Shown: positions 9,985-23,552, numbered from the stretch's first letter. The stretch is 64,000 bases of DNA from Achromobacter sp. B7 (GCF_003600685.1 NZ_CP032084.1:4464001-4528000), one strand, 5' to 3'. The notes: generated by a model not told the origin, from the letters alone. Translations and numbers: made by a program.

Positions 9985-10932
9985 ATGCCGCACCCTGCCA
10001 CGCCCACGCCAGCCATCCGCCGCATCGCCATCGTTGGCGCCGGCACCATCGGGGCCAGTTGGGCAGCACTGTTCCTGGCGCATGGGCTGACGGTGGTGGT
10101 CAGCGACCCCGCCGCCGACGCCGAAGCACAAACGCGCGCGCGCGTTCAGGCCGCCTGGCCCGTGCTGAAGGAATTGGGCCGCGTCGTGGAAGGCGCGTCG
10201 CCGGACGCCCTGCTGTTCGAGCCGGACTTGGCGACGGCCTTGGTGGATGTGGACTTCGTGCAGGAAAACGCGCCCGAACGCGAGGACTTCAAGATCGAAC
10301 TCTTTGCGCGGATGGACGCCCTACTGCCGCCTCGCGTGATCGTGGCCTCAAGTTCGTCGGGCCTGATCATGAGCCGTCTGCAATCGCGCTGCCAACACCC
10401 GGAGCGCTTCGTCATCGGGCATCCGTTCAATCCGCCGCATCTGATTCCGCTTGTGGAAGTGGTGGGGGGCGACAAGACGTCGGTTGAAGTCATCGAGCAA
10501 AGCATCGCGTTCTACCGGGCCATGGGCAAATACCCGATCCGGCTGAACAAGGAAGTGCCGGGTCATATCGCCAACCGTCTGCAAGCGGCCGTTTGGCGCG
10601 AGGCCATCCATCTGGCCGCCGAAAACGTCGCCAGCGTGGCCGATATCGACGCCGCGGTGTCGCAAGGGCCGGGGTTGCGCTGGGCATTGTTCGGACCCCA
10701 CATGACGTTCAACCTGGGCGGTGGCGCGGGCGGCCTGGCGCATTTCATGGACCACCTGCTGGGCCCGGTGCAAACCTGGTGGGACGACCTGGGCACACCC
10801 GAGGTCACTCCGGAACTACAGTGCAAACTCATCGAAGGCGTCAACGCCGAGGCGGGCCGGCGCAGCATCGCCGACATGGTGCAAACGCGCGACGCCCAAC
10901 TGACGGCGTTGATCAAGGTGTTGCACCGATAA
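9985..10932 (+). CDS. 3-hydroxyacyl-CoA dehydrogenase-family protein, carnitine-dehydrogenase-like
   Basis: A 315-residue NAD-dependent dehydrogenase. The N-terminal Rossmann domain starts IAIVGAGTIGASWA. The catalytic region reads IGHPFNPPHLIPLVEVVGG with the family His. The C-terminal helical domain contains EVPGHIANRLQAAVWREA. This short single-function form without a thiolase or hydratase domain resembles L-carnitine 3-dehydrogenase and L-gulonate dehydrogenase. The start at 9985 has GGAGAG upstream. A related gene lies at 47305. The substrate is not shown by the context. Confidence 0.88.
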   Translation: MPHPATPTPAIRRIAIVGAGTIGASWAALFLAHGLTVVVSDPAADAEAQTRARVQAAWPVLKELGRVVEGASPDALLFEPDLATALVDVDFVQENAPEREDFKIELFARMDALLPPRVIVASSSSGLIMSRLQSRCQHPERFVIGHPFNPPHLIPLVEVVGGDKTSVEVIEQSIAFYRAMGKYPIRLNKEVPGHIANRLQAAVWREAIHLAAENVASVADIDAAVSQGPGLRWALFGPHMTFNLGGGAGGLAHFMDHLLGPVQTWWDDLGTPEVTPELQCKLIEGVNAEAGRRSIADMVQTRDAQLTALIKVLHR

Positions 10933-11060
10933 GTCGACGGTGCAGCCCTCTGCCCCCGGGCGCTGACGCGTTAAGCTGTTTGCTTACGACTGCCGATTAC
11001 CGATTACCGATCATCGGATGAATGCCGGCTGACCCACCGGTGCATCCAAGGAGCCTTCGA

Positions 11061-11333
11061 ATGACTGTTGTCACCCAGGACCCCCGTCAATCCCGCTTCA
11101 CCGCCACCGTCGACGGCGTGCTTTGCGTGTTGGACTACCAGTTGCAAGGCGACACGATGGCCATCGTGCACACCGGCGTCCCCAGCCAGGTCGGCGGGCG
11201 CGGCATCGCTGCGGAACTGACCCGGTCAGCGCTGGATACCGCGCGCGCCAATGGCTGGAAAGTCCGGCCATTGTGCTCGTATGCCGAGGTCTACATGCGC
11301 CGCCATCCCGAATACAACGACCTGCGAGCCTGA
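11061..11333 (+). CDS. Small GNAT-like acetyltransferase (YidJ/Acetyltransf_CG type)
   Basis: A 90-residue protein of the minimal GNAT type. It has the acetyl-CoA loop VGGRGIAAELTRSALD and the ending LCSYAEVYMRRHPEYNDL, which is the hallmark of this small family. AAGGAG lies 8 bases before the ATG at 11061. Acceptor substrate unknown. The YchJ-like gene begins 19 bp downstream. Confidence 0.88.
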   Translation: MTVVTQDPRQSRFTATVDGVLCVLDYQLQGDTMAIVHTGVPSQVGGRGIAAELTRSALDTARANGWKVRPLCSYAEVYMRRHPEYNDLRA

Positions 11334-11352
11334 TACGCACCGCTGCCAAACC

Positions 11353-11754
11353 GTGACCAAGAAATCTGCTTCCCTGGCCGCTCCGTGCCCTTGCGGCGGC
11401 GCGGCCTACGACCGCTGCTGCGGCCGCTGGCATGAAGGCCCCCTGGCCATGCAGGCGCCCACCGCCGAGGCGCTGATGCGATCGCGATACAGCGCTTTCG
11501 TCCTGGACAAACTGCCTTACCTGCTAGCCAGTTGGCATCCCAGGACGCGGCCCGCAACGCTGGACCCGAATCCGCCGGACTTGAAATGGCTGGGGCTGTC
11601 CATCAAACAAGCGCGCGAACAGGACGCCGATCACGCCACCGTGGAATTCGTGGCCCGCAGCCGCCAGGCAGGCCGCGCGCATCGCATGCACGAAGTCAGT
11701 CGCTTCGTGCGTGAAGACGGGCAGTGGTACTACGTGGACGGCGATGTGACTTGA
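11353..11754 (+). CDS. YchJ-like (UPF0225) SEC-C motif protein
   Basis: A 133-residue protein starting at a GTG (VTKKSAS). The N-terminal zinc-binding SEC-C motif is CPCGGAAYDRCCG. The rest is the NTF2-like body (TAEALMRSRYSAFVLDKLPYL). Unlike E. coli YchJ (about 152 residues) it ends at WYYVDGDVT and has no second, C-terminal SEC-C motif. Role unknown. The coding frame runs back over the GNAT gene, but the family start fits the GTG. Confidence 0.88.
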   Translation: MTKKSASLAAPCPCGGAAYDRCCGRWHEGPLAMQAPTAEALMRSRYSAFVLDKLPYLLASWHPRTRPATLDPNPPDLKWLGLSIKQAREQDADHATVEFVARSRQAGRAHRMHEVSRFVREDGQWYYVDGDVT

Positions 11755-11764
11755 ACGCCGGCGT

Positions 11765-12643
11765 TCACGCCATCGCCGGGTCGCGCGTGTCGGCTTCTAT
11801 GGCCTGCTGCAACGCGCACACGAGTTGTTGCTCGATGCTGCCTGGCACGCGGCGATTGCTGACGATAGCCAACTCGGTCGACGGCACCGGATCGAACCCG
11901 TCGCGCGCCATCAGCACATGATGCGATTCCAGAGTGGCAAACGCGGGCAACAAGCTCACGCCCAGCCCCGCCGCCACGGCCGCCTGCACGCCAGCAAGGC
12001 TATGGCTGTGATAAGCGCCGTACCAGGCGCGACCGGCGCTTTCCAACGCGTAAATCATCCGCTTGCGATAGATGCAGCCGTGCGGAAACATCACCAACGG
12101 CACGGGGCAATGCGGCGCCAGCGCAGCGTGTCGCTTGGCGCCGATCCAGACCAGACGCTCGGGCCATGCCGCCAGGCATGGGCCGTCGTCGGGCTCGCGT
12201 TTGATCAGGGCCAGGTCCAAGTCGCCGGAACCCAGTTTGGCGCGTAGCTCGGTGCTCATACCACTGGCGGTTTCCAGCCGGACGCCGGGATGGCTGGCCG
12301 CGAATCGCGCCAACAGCAACGTCAGCCGCGCCACGTCGAAGTCTTCAGGAATGCCCAGGCGTAAAACACGCGCTGCCTGTGGCGCCATCAAGGCATGTTC
12401 GGCCTCATCGGCAATGGCTAACAGGCGGCGGGCGTACGCAAGCATCACCTCGCCATCCTCGGTCGCAGACACATTGCTGCCGGTTCGGTCGCGCAGCAGC
12501 AATGTCTTGCCCACCGTCTGCTCCAGCTTGCGCACCTGCTGGCTGACGGTGGATTGTGTGCGATGCACGCGCTGGGCAGCGCGGGTGAAACTGCCTTCAT
12601 CGGCAACGCAAACCAGCGTTCTCAAGAGTTCCAGGTCAAGCAT
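11765..12643 (-). CDS. LysR-family transcriptional regulator
   Basis: A 292-residue LysR regulator with the N-terminus MLDLELLRTLVCVADEGSF and the recognition helix region RVHRTQSTVSQQVRKLEQ. The effector domain contains GLGVSLLPAFA. It is divergent from the HAD hydrolase and class II aldolase genes, which are its likely targets. A TTGATA-N6-TATCAA inverted repeat lies 8 bp upstream of its start. Confidence 0.93.
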   Translation of the reverse strand: MLDLELLRTLVCVADEGSFTRAAQRVHRTQSTVSQQVRKLEQTVGKTLLLRDRTGSNVSATEDGEVMLAYARRLLAIADEAEHALMAPQAARVLRLGIPEDFDVARLTLLLARFAASHPGVRLETASGMSTELRAKLGSGDLDLALIKREPDDGPCLAAWPERLVWIGAKRHAALAPHCPVPLVMFPHGCIYRKRMIYALESAGRAWYGAYHSHSLAGVQAAVAAGLGVSLLPAFATLESHHVLMARDGFDPVPSTELAIVSNRRVPGSIEQQLVCALQQAIEADTRDPAMA

Positions 12644-12650
12644 GGCGGCC

Positions 12651-12668
12651 TTGATATTCGTTTATCAA
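12651..12668. promoter_or_regulatory. Inverted repeat, candidate LysR autoregulatory operator
   Basis: TTGATA and TATCAA are perfect inverted arms around TTCGTT, in the 110-bp divergent region between the LysR gene and the HAD gene. This has the T-N11-A form of LysR boxes. Binding by the neighbouring regulator is inferred from position. Confidence 0.5.
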
Positions 12669-12753
12669 CTGAGAGGAGTTCTATTATTAATTTTACGACT
12701 TGATGCAGGACGTCCTACGCTGAGGATTCTTCTATTTTTCTTAGGGATCCACC

Positions 12754-13467
12754 ATGCCGTTGAATTCGCTTCCCCGCCCGCAGTGGCTGACGTTTGACTG
12801 TTACGGCACGCTGATCCAGTGGGACGAAGGGCTACAGGCGGCGGTTGCCCGCATCCTGGCTGGCAAGCCGCCGGCGCATTCAGCGCCCACAGCCGATGCG
12901 TTCCTGCACGCGTACGACCAGCACGAGCATCGCCTGGAACGCACTCCGCCCCATCGCAGCTTTGCCGACATCTCGCGCGAGTCGCTACGATTGACGATGC
13001 AGGACTTTGGGCTGCCATATCGACCAGAAGATGCCGACATACTGACAGGCAGCATATCCGCCATGCCACCGTTTCCGGAAGTCGTGGACACGTTGGCCAC
13101 GCTGAAACAGGCAGGTTTCCGACTTTGCATCATTTCGAATACCGATGAAGACATCATTGCCGGCAACGTCGCGCAGCTGGGCGGGCATATCGACCGGGTG
13201 ATCACGGCCGAATCCGCGGGCGCCTATAAGCCGTCTCGCAAAATCTTCGCGCATGCTCATCAGAGCCTTGGCGTCACGCCAGACGACATCGTGCATATTT
13301 GCGCCAGTCCACATCTTGACCATGCCGCTGCCCGCGACATCGGCTTCCGATGCGTCTGGATCGATCGGGGAACAGGCCGTCAGCTATTGCCTGACTATCG
13401 TCCGGACGCTACCGTACCGACATTGGACCGGGTGCCAGGAGTTTTTCGCAGCGCCGGTTGGTTATAA
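12754..13467 (+). CDS. Haloacid dehalogenase-like hydrolase
   Basis: A 237-residue HAD hydrolase, most like the type II 2-haloacid dehalogenase branch. Motif I is TFDCYGTLI with the nucleophilic Asp, motif II is IISNTDED, and the motif III Lys is in GAYKPSRKIF. The fourth block reads ASPHLDHAAARDIG. In true L-2-haloacid dehalogenases this block is SSNAWDxxGA, so the Asn of the active site appears replaced and dehalogenation is doubtful. It is followed by the aldolase gene and divergent from a LysR regulator. Confidence 0.88.
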   Translation: MPLNSLPRPQWLTFDCYGTLIQWDEGLQAAVARILAGKPPAHSAPTADAFLHAYDQHEHRLERTPPHRSFADISRESLRLTMQDFGLPYRPEDADILTGSISAMPPFPEVVDTLATLKQAGFRLCIISNTDEDIIAGNVAQLGGHIDRVITAESAGAYKPSRKIFAHAHQSLGVTPDDIVHICASPHLDHAAARDIGFRCVWIDRGTGRQLLPDYRPDATVPTLDRVPGVFRSAGWL

Positions 13468-13537
13468 CGCCGCAGCCTGGCCCTCTATAGTCGGATCAGG
13501 CGCGTTCCCTTACCCCTCCCTAAGCCTTAAGGCAGAC

Positions 13538-14278
13538 ATGAATCAAGAACCCCATTTCGCAGACGCCCTATATCACGCGGAACCCGTGACTGCGCTTCGC
13601 GCCGACTTGGCTTTGGCCTTGCGGGCGGCTGCGGCTCATGGCCTGGGCGAAGGCGTCTGCAATCACTTCAGCGTGGCGTTGCCTGGTGACCCCGACCACT
13701 TTCTGCTGAATCCCCGCGGTCTCATGTGGAATGAAGTTCAAGCCGACGACATTGTCCTGATCGATGCGCAAGGAAACAAACTGGCCGGTCGACATGCCGT
13801 TGAACCCACGGCGATGTTTATTCACGCTGCCATCCACCGTATCGCGGGCAAGGCCTGTGTCCTGCACACGCATATGCCATATGCCACGGCACTGACGCTT
13901 ACCGCAGATCGAGGTCTGGACACAACGCTGTCTCAAAACGCAATGCGGTTCCACGGCAGGCTTGCCATCGACGAAAACTACAACGGCCTGGCCCTGGACG
14001 TCACCGAGGGCGAGCGCATTGCGCATGCCATGCAAGGCGCGGACATCGTCTTCCTTGGCAATCACGGCGTTGTGGTTTGCGGCGAACGGCTGGACTACGC
14101 TTACGACGATTTGTTTTTCCTGGAACGCGCTTGCGCAGCGCAGGTCCTTGCGCAATCTACTGGCCGTCCGCTCAAACCGGTAAACGCTGACATCGCCACC
14201 AAAGTCGCCGCGCAGATTCAAAGCGAACGTCTTCAGTCAGAATTGTTCTTCGAAGCATTGCGCCGCCAGCTGCCATAA
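13538..14278 (+). CDS. Class II aldolase/adducin family protein
   Basis: A 246-residue metal-dependent aldolase-fold protein. The ATG at 13538 gives MNQEPHFADALYH. The zinc site is visible as HTHMPYAT (two His) plus a third His in LGNHGVVV; VEPTAMFIHAAIH carries the region of the catalytic Glu. Members cleave or isomerise hydroxy acids and sugar phosphates. It lies 70 bp after the HAD gene and is probably in the same LysR-regulated unit. It converges on the rRNA operon terminators. Confidence 0.9.
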   Translation: MNQEPHFADALYHAEPVTALRADLALALRAAAAHGLGEGVCNHFSVALPGDPDHFLLNPRGLMWNEVQADDIVLIDAQGNKLAGRHAVEPTAMFIHAAIHRIAGKACVLHTHMPYATALTLTADRGLDTTLSQNAMRFHGRLAIDENYNGLALDVTEGERIAHAMQGADIVFLGNHGVVVCGERLDYAYDDLFFLERACAAQVLAQSTGRPLKPVNADIATKVAAQIQSERLQSELFFEALRRQLP

Positions 14279-14313
14279 GCAGTCGTCGTCTGGTTCGCGC
14301 AAAATAAAAAACA

Positions 14314-14347
14314 AAACCCCCTCGCAGCGCGAGCTACGAGGGGGTTT
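14314..14347 (-). terminator. Second rRNA operon terminator
   Basis: AAACCCCCTCG and CGAGGGGGTTT form an 11-bp stem around a 12-base loop. On the minus strand it is followed by a T-rich run (the plus-strand A-run at 14301-14316). It lies downstream of 5S and may also stop the convergent aldolase transcript. Confidence 0.9.
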
Positions 14348-14387
14348 AAATGATCTGTACTTGCAACGTCTGGGATGCGCAAAAAAC

Positions 14388-14417
14388 AAAACCCCACAGG
14401 ATTACCTGTGGGGTTTT
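14388..14417 (-). terminator. First rRNA operon terminator
   Basis: AAAACCCCACAGG and CCTGTGGGGTTTT form a perfect 13-bp stem with the loop ATTA. A minus-strand T-run follows (plus-strand A's at 14381-14390). It sits 11 bp past the 3' end of 5S, so the operon ends in two tandem intrinsic terminators. Confidence 0.93.
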
Positions 14418-14428
14418 GCGCAATAAAA

Positions 14429-14542
14429 GCCTGACGATGACCTACTTTCACAGACGTCCGTCCACTATCATCGGCGCGAAGGCGTTTCACTGTCCTGTTC
14501 GGGATGGGAAGGAGTGGTACCACCTTGCTATGGTCGTCAGGC
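14429..14542 (-). rRNA. rrf: 5S ribosomal RNA
   Basis: About 114 nt. The two ends, GCCTGACGACC and GGTCATCGTCAGGC, pair as helix I. Internal features such as TACCACTCCTTCCCATCCCGA and the GAACAGGACAGTGAAACG loop are standard for bacterial 5S. It is the last gene of the minus-strand operon; about 200 bp without a recognisable gene separates it from 23S. Confidence 0.95.
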
Positions 14543-14744
14543 GTAACTGGTTGAGCGGTTGCGGGTTAGCGCAGCGGCTCCAATCTTGGAAGAAACACAA
14601 CGTGTGGATGATCAGAGGCTAGCTCGATGATCATGCACAGGGGGGTCGTAATTGGTGTTGGCTGGCTGCTGACGGTGCAGCCAGATTTTGTATTGAACGA
14701 CACTTGGAACGCTATATCACCAGGTCAATAACCATCAGTGTTAT

Positions 14745-17630
<2,886 letters not shown>

Positions 17631-17817
17631 TATAACGCTGTAGGCTATAGGACCTGAGTATTAGCGTTTGTGCCGTTCATAAGTTTCAAAGCAGTCTGAG
17701 GTTATTCACCTCAGTCTTGAGAACTTGGAACAAAATAATGCAATCACAACCCGTACTTATTTTCTTCAGCTTGCGCCGAGTACTTAATAAGTACATTTCG
17801 TTGTGCTTCTTCCAGAT

Positions 17818-17829
17818 TGTTAAAGAACG
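17818..17829 (-). promoter_or_regulatory. boxA antitermination site in the spacer
   Basis: The minus strand reads GTTCTTTAACAA, close to the boxA consensus (TGCTCTTTAACA). Spacer boxA sites reload NusB-NusE antitermination complexes before 23S. Confidence 0.7.
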
Positions 17830-17852
17830 AATATAGCTGTTGAGTAAAACCC

Positions 17853-17884
17853 AACGCATAGCGCTGCAAGCAGCGCTATGCGTT
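17853..17884 (-). repeat. Perfect 15-bp hairpin in rRNA spacer
   Basis: AACGCATAGCGCTGC and its exact reverse complement are separated by two bases. It lies about where tRNA genes would be expected between 16S and 23S. There is no T-run after it on the minus strand. It may be a folding or RNase III processing element. Confidence 0.7.
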
Positions 17885-17972
17885 AGCTTCTACGCGGGGT
17901 CAAACAAGACTGACCCCAGCTACAAAAAACAACCGATAAGAGTGGACGCTTAACACGAGCACTTAAGCTCTG

Positions 17973-19504
<1,532 letters not shown>

Positions 19505-19724
19505 ATCTCTGTATTTGTTTCGTATTCTTGGTCCGAATAAATCCGAACCAGGTCATACGTCGCTACTCAAAGGAAGTGAGGTATGTTCTTAAACTTGACG
19601 TCTAAGGTACTTCACTTCTAGTGAGCACTTGATTTCATTGTGCTTGTGAAGCAAGCCAAGGTTTAACCCCAGACTTGAATCACAGTGCATCGCATCAAGC
19701 GCCCACACTTATCGGTTGTTTAAT

Positions 19725-19736
19725 TGTTAAAGAGCG
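19725..19736 (-). promoter_or_regulatory. boxA antitermination site in rRNA leader
   Basis: The minus strand reads CGCTCTTTAACA, a near-consensus boxA, just upstream of the 16S processing stalk. It recruits the Nus antitermination complex. Confidence 0.85.
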
Positions 19737-19966
19737 GTACTGCAAATTCGGTACTACAAACTACTTACTGCTACCTGCTGATCCTGCCCGCGCTGCGCGG
19801 CTTTTGCCTCGCGTCGCTTGCTGTTTTCAGCAGCAGAGAGGCGAGATTATGAAGAAGTTTTTATCGCTTGTCAAGTCAGCTTCGTTCGCTTTCGCGCCAC
19901 CGCTTTCTTGCCTGCGACCTCTTCAGGTCTGCTCTCTTTAGCAGCTACCGAAACATCAGAACACCC

Positions 19967-20078
19967 ATCCGGGTAAACCCTAAGTTTTCGGCAACTGCCA
20001 AGCCTGAAACTATAACACGACTTTTGCAGATTATGCAACCGGCTCTTGCCTAATTTGCATCCTATCTTGCAACCCCGC
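19967..20078. repeat. Promoter repeat unit, copy A
   Basis: A 112-bp unit, starting ATCCGGGTAAACCC and ending near CTTGCAACCCCGCC, that recurs 180 bp away with scattered substitutions. The unit carries rRNA promoter P3. Confidence 0.75.
20009..20038 (-). promoter_or_regulatory. rRNA promoter P3 (proximal)
   Basis: Minus-strand -35 TTGCAT (20033-20038) and -10 TATAGT (20009-20014), 18 bp apart. It lies in the proximal copy of the duplicated 112-bp unit. Confidence 0.7.
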
Positions 20079-20146
20079 CACCGGCTTTCGCTAGGGCGAC
20101 TCTGGAAACCAGAGGTCGGTTACTACTCAGGTGGCTTGCGATTTCG

Positions 20147-20258
20147 ATCCGGGTAAACCCTTGCTCGTCATCACCAGCCAAGCCCAAGACTATAGCACGA
20201 TTTTTGCAGATTGTGCAACTGGCTTTTGCCTGATTTGCACCATTCCTTGCAATCCCAC
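20147..20258. repeat. Promoter repeat unit, copy B
   Basis: Second copy of the unit at 19967, with the same ATCCGGGTAAACCC edge and an ending near CTTGCAATCCCACC. It carries rRNA promoter P2. The copies match best from the edge motif and the -10 to the -35 region and its upstream TTTGC-rich tract. Confidence 0.75.
20189..20218 (-). promoter_or_regulatory. rRNA promoter P2
   Basis: Minus-strand -35 TTGCAC (20213-20218) and -10 TATAGT (20189-20194), 18 bp apart. It is the same element as P3, shifted by exactly 180 bp. Confidence 0.7.
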
Positions 20259-20351
20259 CTGACTGCCATCGCTGGCTGCTTGGCGGCAGGCCGGAGCCCG
20301 TCGTACTGCTTGGCTTCGCCGTTCAAAATGTCTGAACTGCGAAGGAGCGAG

Positions 20352-20379
20352 ACTATAGCACAAGTTTCGGGCCTGTCAT
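20352..20379 (-). promoter_or_regulatory. rRNA promoter P1 (distal)
   Basis: Minus-strand ATGACA (20374-20379) and GTGC-TATAGT (-10 at 20352-20357), 16 bp apart. The extended -10 GTGCTATAGT is the same as in P2, but the flanks are not part of the 180-bp duplication. Confidence 0.6.
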
Positions 20380-20519
20380 GAAGACGACTCAAACGTCGAC
20401 GCATAGGGTGCGCCGACCAGGGCTTCCTCCTGCCTCTCTATATATAGAGGATGCCCTTGGCGCGCCCCGCCCCTATATATAGCGACAAAGCCTGCCACGC
20501 TTATCGCGGGTGGAGACGT

Positions 20520-20786
20520 CTACCAGCGCAGATAGTCCACGTTGCGCAGGCGGGCCAGTTCGCGGTGCACGGTGGTTTCGTGAACCAGCCACTCCGGTAC
20601 GCCGACGTCTTGCATGATGCGAGGGTCCATGTCGGCGGCCACGTTACGCATGCGAGACTGCACGCGCCACAAGCGGAATGCCGCCCACAGCAGCGGCACC
20701 AACCCGGCGCCTGGCTGAAAGCTCGGGTGCCCGCCGGACGCGGTAGCCGGGAATGACGGTGAAACAGGTGAAAGTTGGGCAGACAT
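20520..20786 (-). CDS. Small DUF1127-like protein
   Basis: An 88-residue protein. The start at 20786 follows AAGGAGACGGTC, a strong ribosome site. The middle reads PLLWAAFRLWRVQSRMRNVA, followed by a helical segment DPRIMQDVGVPEWLV that resembles the end of DUF1127 (D-RxLxDIGl). DUF1127 proteins are small basic proteins, some linked to RNA turnover and phosphate or carbon metabolism. The call rests on this short match only. Confidence 0.65.
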   Translation of the reverse strand: MSAQLSPVSPSFPATASGGHPSFQPGAGLVPLLWAAFRLWRVQSRMRNVAADMDPRIMQDVGVPEWLVHETTVHRELARLRNVDYLRW

Positions 20787-20895
20787 GACCGTCTCCTTAT
20801 TGCGTTTGACGATTCGGTAAGCGTAGCCGCCCAAATACCCGATGAAAATCCAATTGTTTTTGGCCTATTGGTCAGTTACGCTAACCACCCACTTA

Positions 20896-21882
<987 letters not shown>

Positions 21883-21889
21883 CGCCGGC

Positions 21890-23407
21890 TTAAGCAGCTT
21901 TGCGCGTCGCCGGTTTGTCAGCCTGCATCGAATCCGTTTCGTTGAAACGCTGGTGCCACGAAAAGGCCTCTTCCAGCAGATGCGGGGTTTGGCCCCCGCG
22001 CTGGCAAGCGCGATCAAAATAATCCTGCAATGCCGCACGGTAGGACGGGTGCACGCAATTCTGGATAATGACGCGGGCGCGTTCACGCGGCGCCAAACCG
22101 CGCAGGTCGGCCAGGCCGCATTCCGTAACCAGCACGTCGACATCGTGCTCGGTATGGTCCACATGGGACACCATGGGCACCACGCTTGAGATATCGCCGC
22201 CCTTGGCCATCGACTTGGACACAAAGATGGCCAAGTGCGCGTTGCGCGCGAAATCGCCCGAGCCTCCGATGCCGTTCATCATGTGCGTACCGCCGACGTG
22301 CGTGGAATTCACGTTGCCGTAAATATCGAATTCCAATGCCGTATTGATGGCGATAATGCCCAACCGACGAACGATCTCGGGCGCATTGCTGATCTCTTGC
22401 GGCCGCAGCACGATGCGTTCGCGGTAATGCTCCAGGTTTGCCAAGATCTTGTCGTACACCGGTTTGGACACGGTAATGGACGAGGCCGACGCAAACGCCA
22501 GCTTGCCCTGATCCAGCAACTCGATGGCGCTGTCTTGCAGCACTTCCGAGTACATCGTCAGCGCCTCGAAGTCCGATGATTCAAACCCGTGCAGCACGGC
22601 GTTGGCGATGGTGCCGATGCCGGCCTGCAACGGCAACAACGCATTGGTCAGGCGGCCGGCGTCGACTTCACCGCGCAGGAACGTATTGATATGCCCGGCG
22701 ATGGCATTGGTTTCGTCGTCCGGCGGCAAGGCGTTGGAAGGGCTGTCCGGCTCGTGTGTGATCACGATGGCGGCGATCTTGTCCGGGTCCACCTGGATGA
22801 ACGGCTGGCCGATACGTTGATCGGCGGTCACCAGGCCGATGGGCTGGCGCGCGGGGCGGTCGGCGGGCACGTAGATGTCGTGCAGCCCTTCGATGGCAGC
22901 AGGGATACCCAGATTCAATTCGATGATGATCTGGTCGGCCTGCTGCGCGAACGACGCCGAATTTCCCACCGACATCGTGGGCACGATGGCGCCCGTTTCG
23001 GTAATGGCGGCTGCTTCGATAATCGCCACGTTGATCGGTCCGATATGGCCGGCTCGCAATTGCTCGACCGTTTCGGACAGATGCTGATCGATAAAGGCAA
23101 TATCGCCCTGATTGATCTTGCGCCGCAACGTGGTGTCGACCTGGAACGGCATGCGGCGCGACAGCACGTTTGCCTGGGCCAGCATCTTGTCGGTGTCATG
23201 CCCCAACGACGCACCCGTAATCAAGGTGATCGACAGCGGCTCGTGTTCGGCGCGGCTGGCCAGCGCGGCCGGCACGGACTTACAGTCGCCCGCACGCGTG
23301 AAACCGCTCATTCCGACGGTCATGCCGTCCTTGATCAGCAATGCCGCCTGGTCGGCGGACGTGATCCGGGCAAGCAGCCCGGGATGGCGAATACGGTCGG
23401 AATGCAT
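21890..23407 (-). CDS. Acetyl-CoA hydrolase/succinate CoA-transferase family enzyme
   Basis: A 505-residue CoA-transferase of the Cat1/ScpC type, which moves CoA between acetate, succinate or propionate, or hydrolyses acetyl-CoA. The start at 23407 has GGAGACACC upstream. The catalytic region is INTALEFDIYGNVNSTHVGG, with the family Glu; the GIGGSGDFARNA loop follows. A divergent LysR regulator (23666) probably controls it; a palindrome at 23582-23596 overlaps its likely -35 region. Confidence 0.92.
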   Translation of the reverse strand: MHSDRIRHPGLLARITSADQAALLIKDGMTVGMSGFTRAGDCKSVPAALASRAEHEPLSITLITGASLGHDTDKMLAQANVLSRRMPFQVDTTLRRKINQGDIAFIDQHLSETVEQLRAGHIGPINVAIIEAAAITETGAIVPTMSVGNSASFAQQADQIIIELNLGIPAAIEGLHDIYVPADRPARQPIGLVTADQRIGQPFIQVDPDKIAAIVITHEPDSPSNALPPDDETNAIAGHINTFLRGEVDAGRLTNALLPLQAGIGTIANAVLHGFESSDFEALTMYSEVLQDSAIELLDQGKLAFASASSITVSKPVYDKILANLEHYRERIVLRPQEISNAPEIVRRLGIIAINTALEFDIYGNVNSTHVGGTHMMNGIGGSGDFARNAHLAIFVSKSMAKGGDISSVVPMVSHVDHTEHDVDVLVTECGLADLRGLAPRERARVIIQNCVHPSYRAALQDYFDRACQRGGQTPHLLEEAFSWHQRFNETDSMQADKPATRKAA

Positions 23408-23552
23408 GGTGTCTCCACATTTAAAGGCCAACGGCTTGCGGCCGGACGCAACCATGACGGCCTTGCGCGTCCGGGCGCCGTCTGACGCGGCGTTTCCCGA
23501 TATCCCGGCACAGACACAGGCACATTGCCGCCGTCCGGGACGAATTTTTCGC

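Larger units (their letters stand above)
17631..17972 (-). other. 16S-23S spacer without tRNA genes
   Basis: A 342-bp internal transcribed spacer. I looked on the minus strand for tRNA-Ile and tRNA-Ala, which normally sit here in this family, and found neither. It holds a boxA-like GTTCTTTAACAA (17818-17829), a perfect hairpin at 17853-17884, a GGGGTCA/TGACCCC stem (17896-17917), a GTACTTA-A-TAAGTAC palindrome (17780-17794) and, at 17927-17949, one arm of the 16S processing stalk. Confidence 0.8.
19505..20519 (-). other. rRNA operon leader and promoter region, no protein gene
   Basis: About 1 kb without a supportable coding region. From 16S outward it holds the processing-stalk arm (19699-19721), boxA (19725-19736), a hairpin-rich stretch around 19790-19845, three minus-strand promoters, and two AT palindromes at 20436-20449 and 20473-20482. 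The stretch 19967-20258 contains two copies of a 112-bp unit. Confidence 0.75.

Noticed and set aside
14543..14744. Possible tRNA between 5S and 23S
   Set aside because: I found no cloverleaf or T-loop sequence in these 202 bp.
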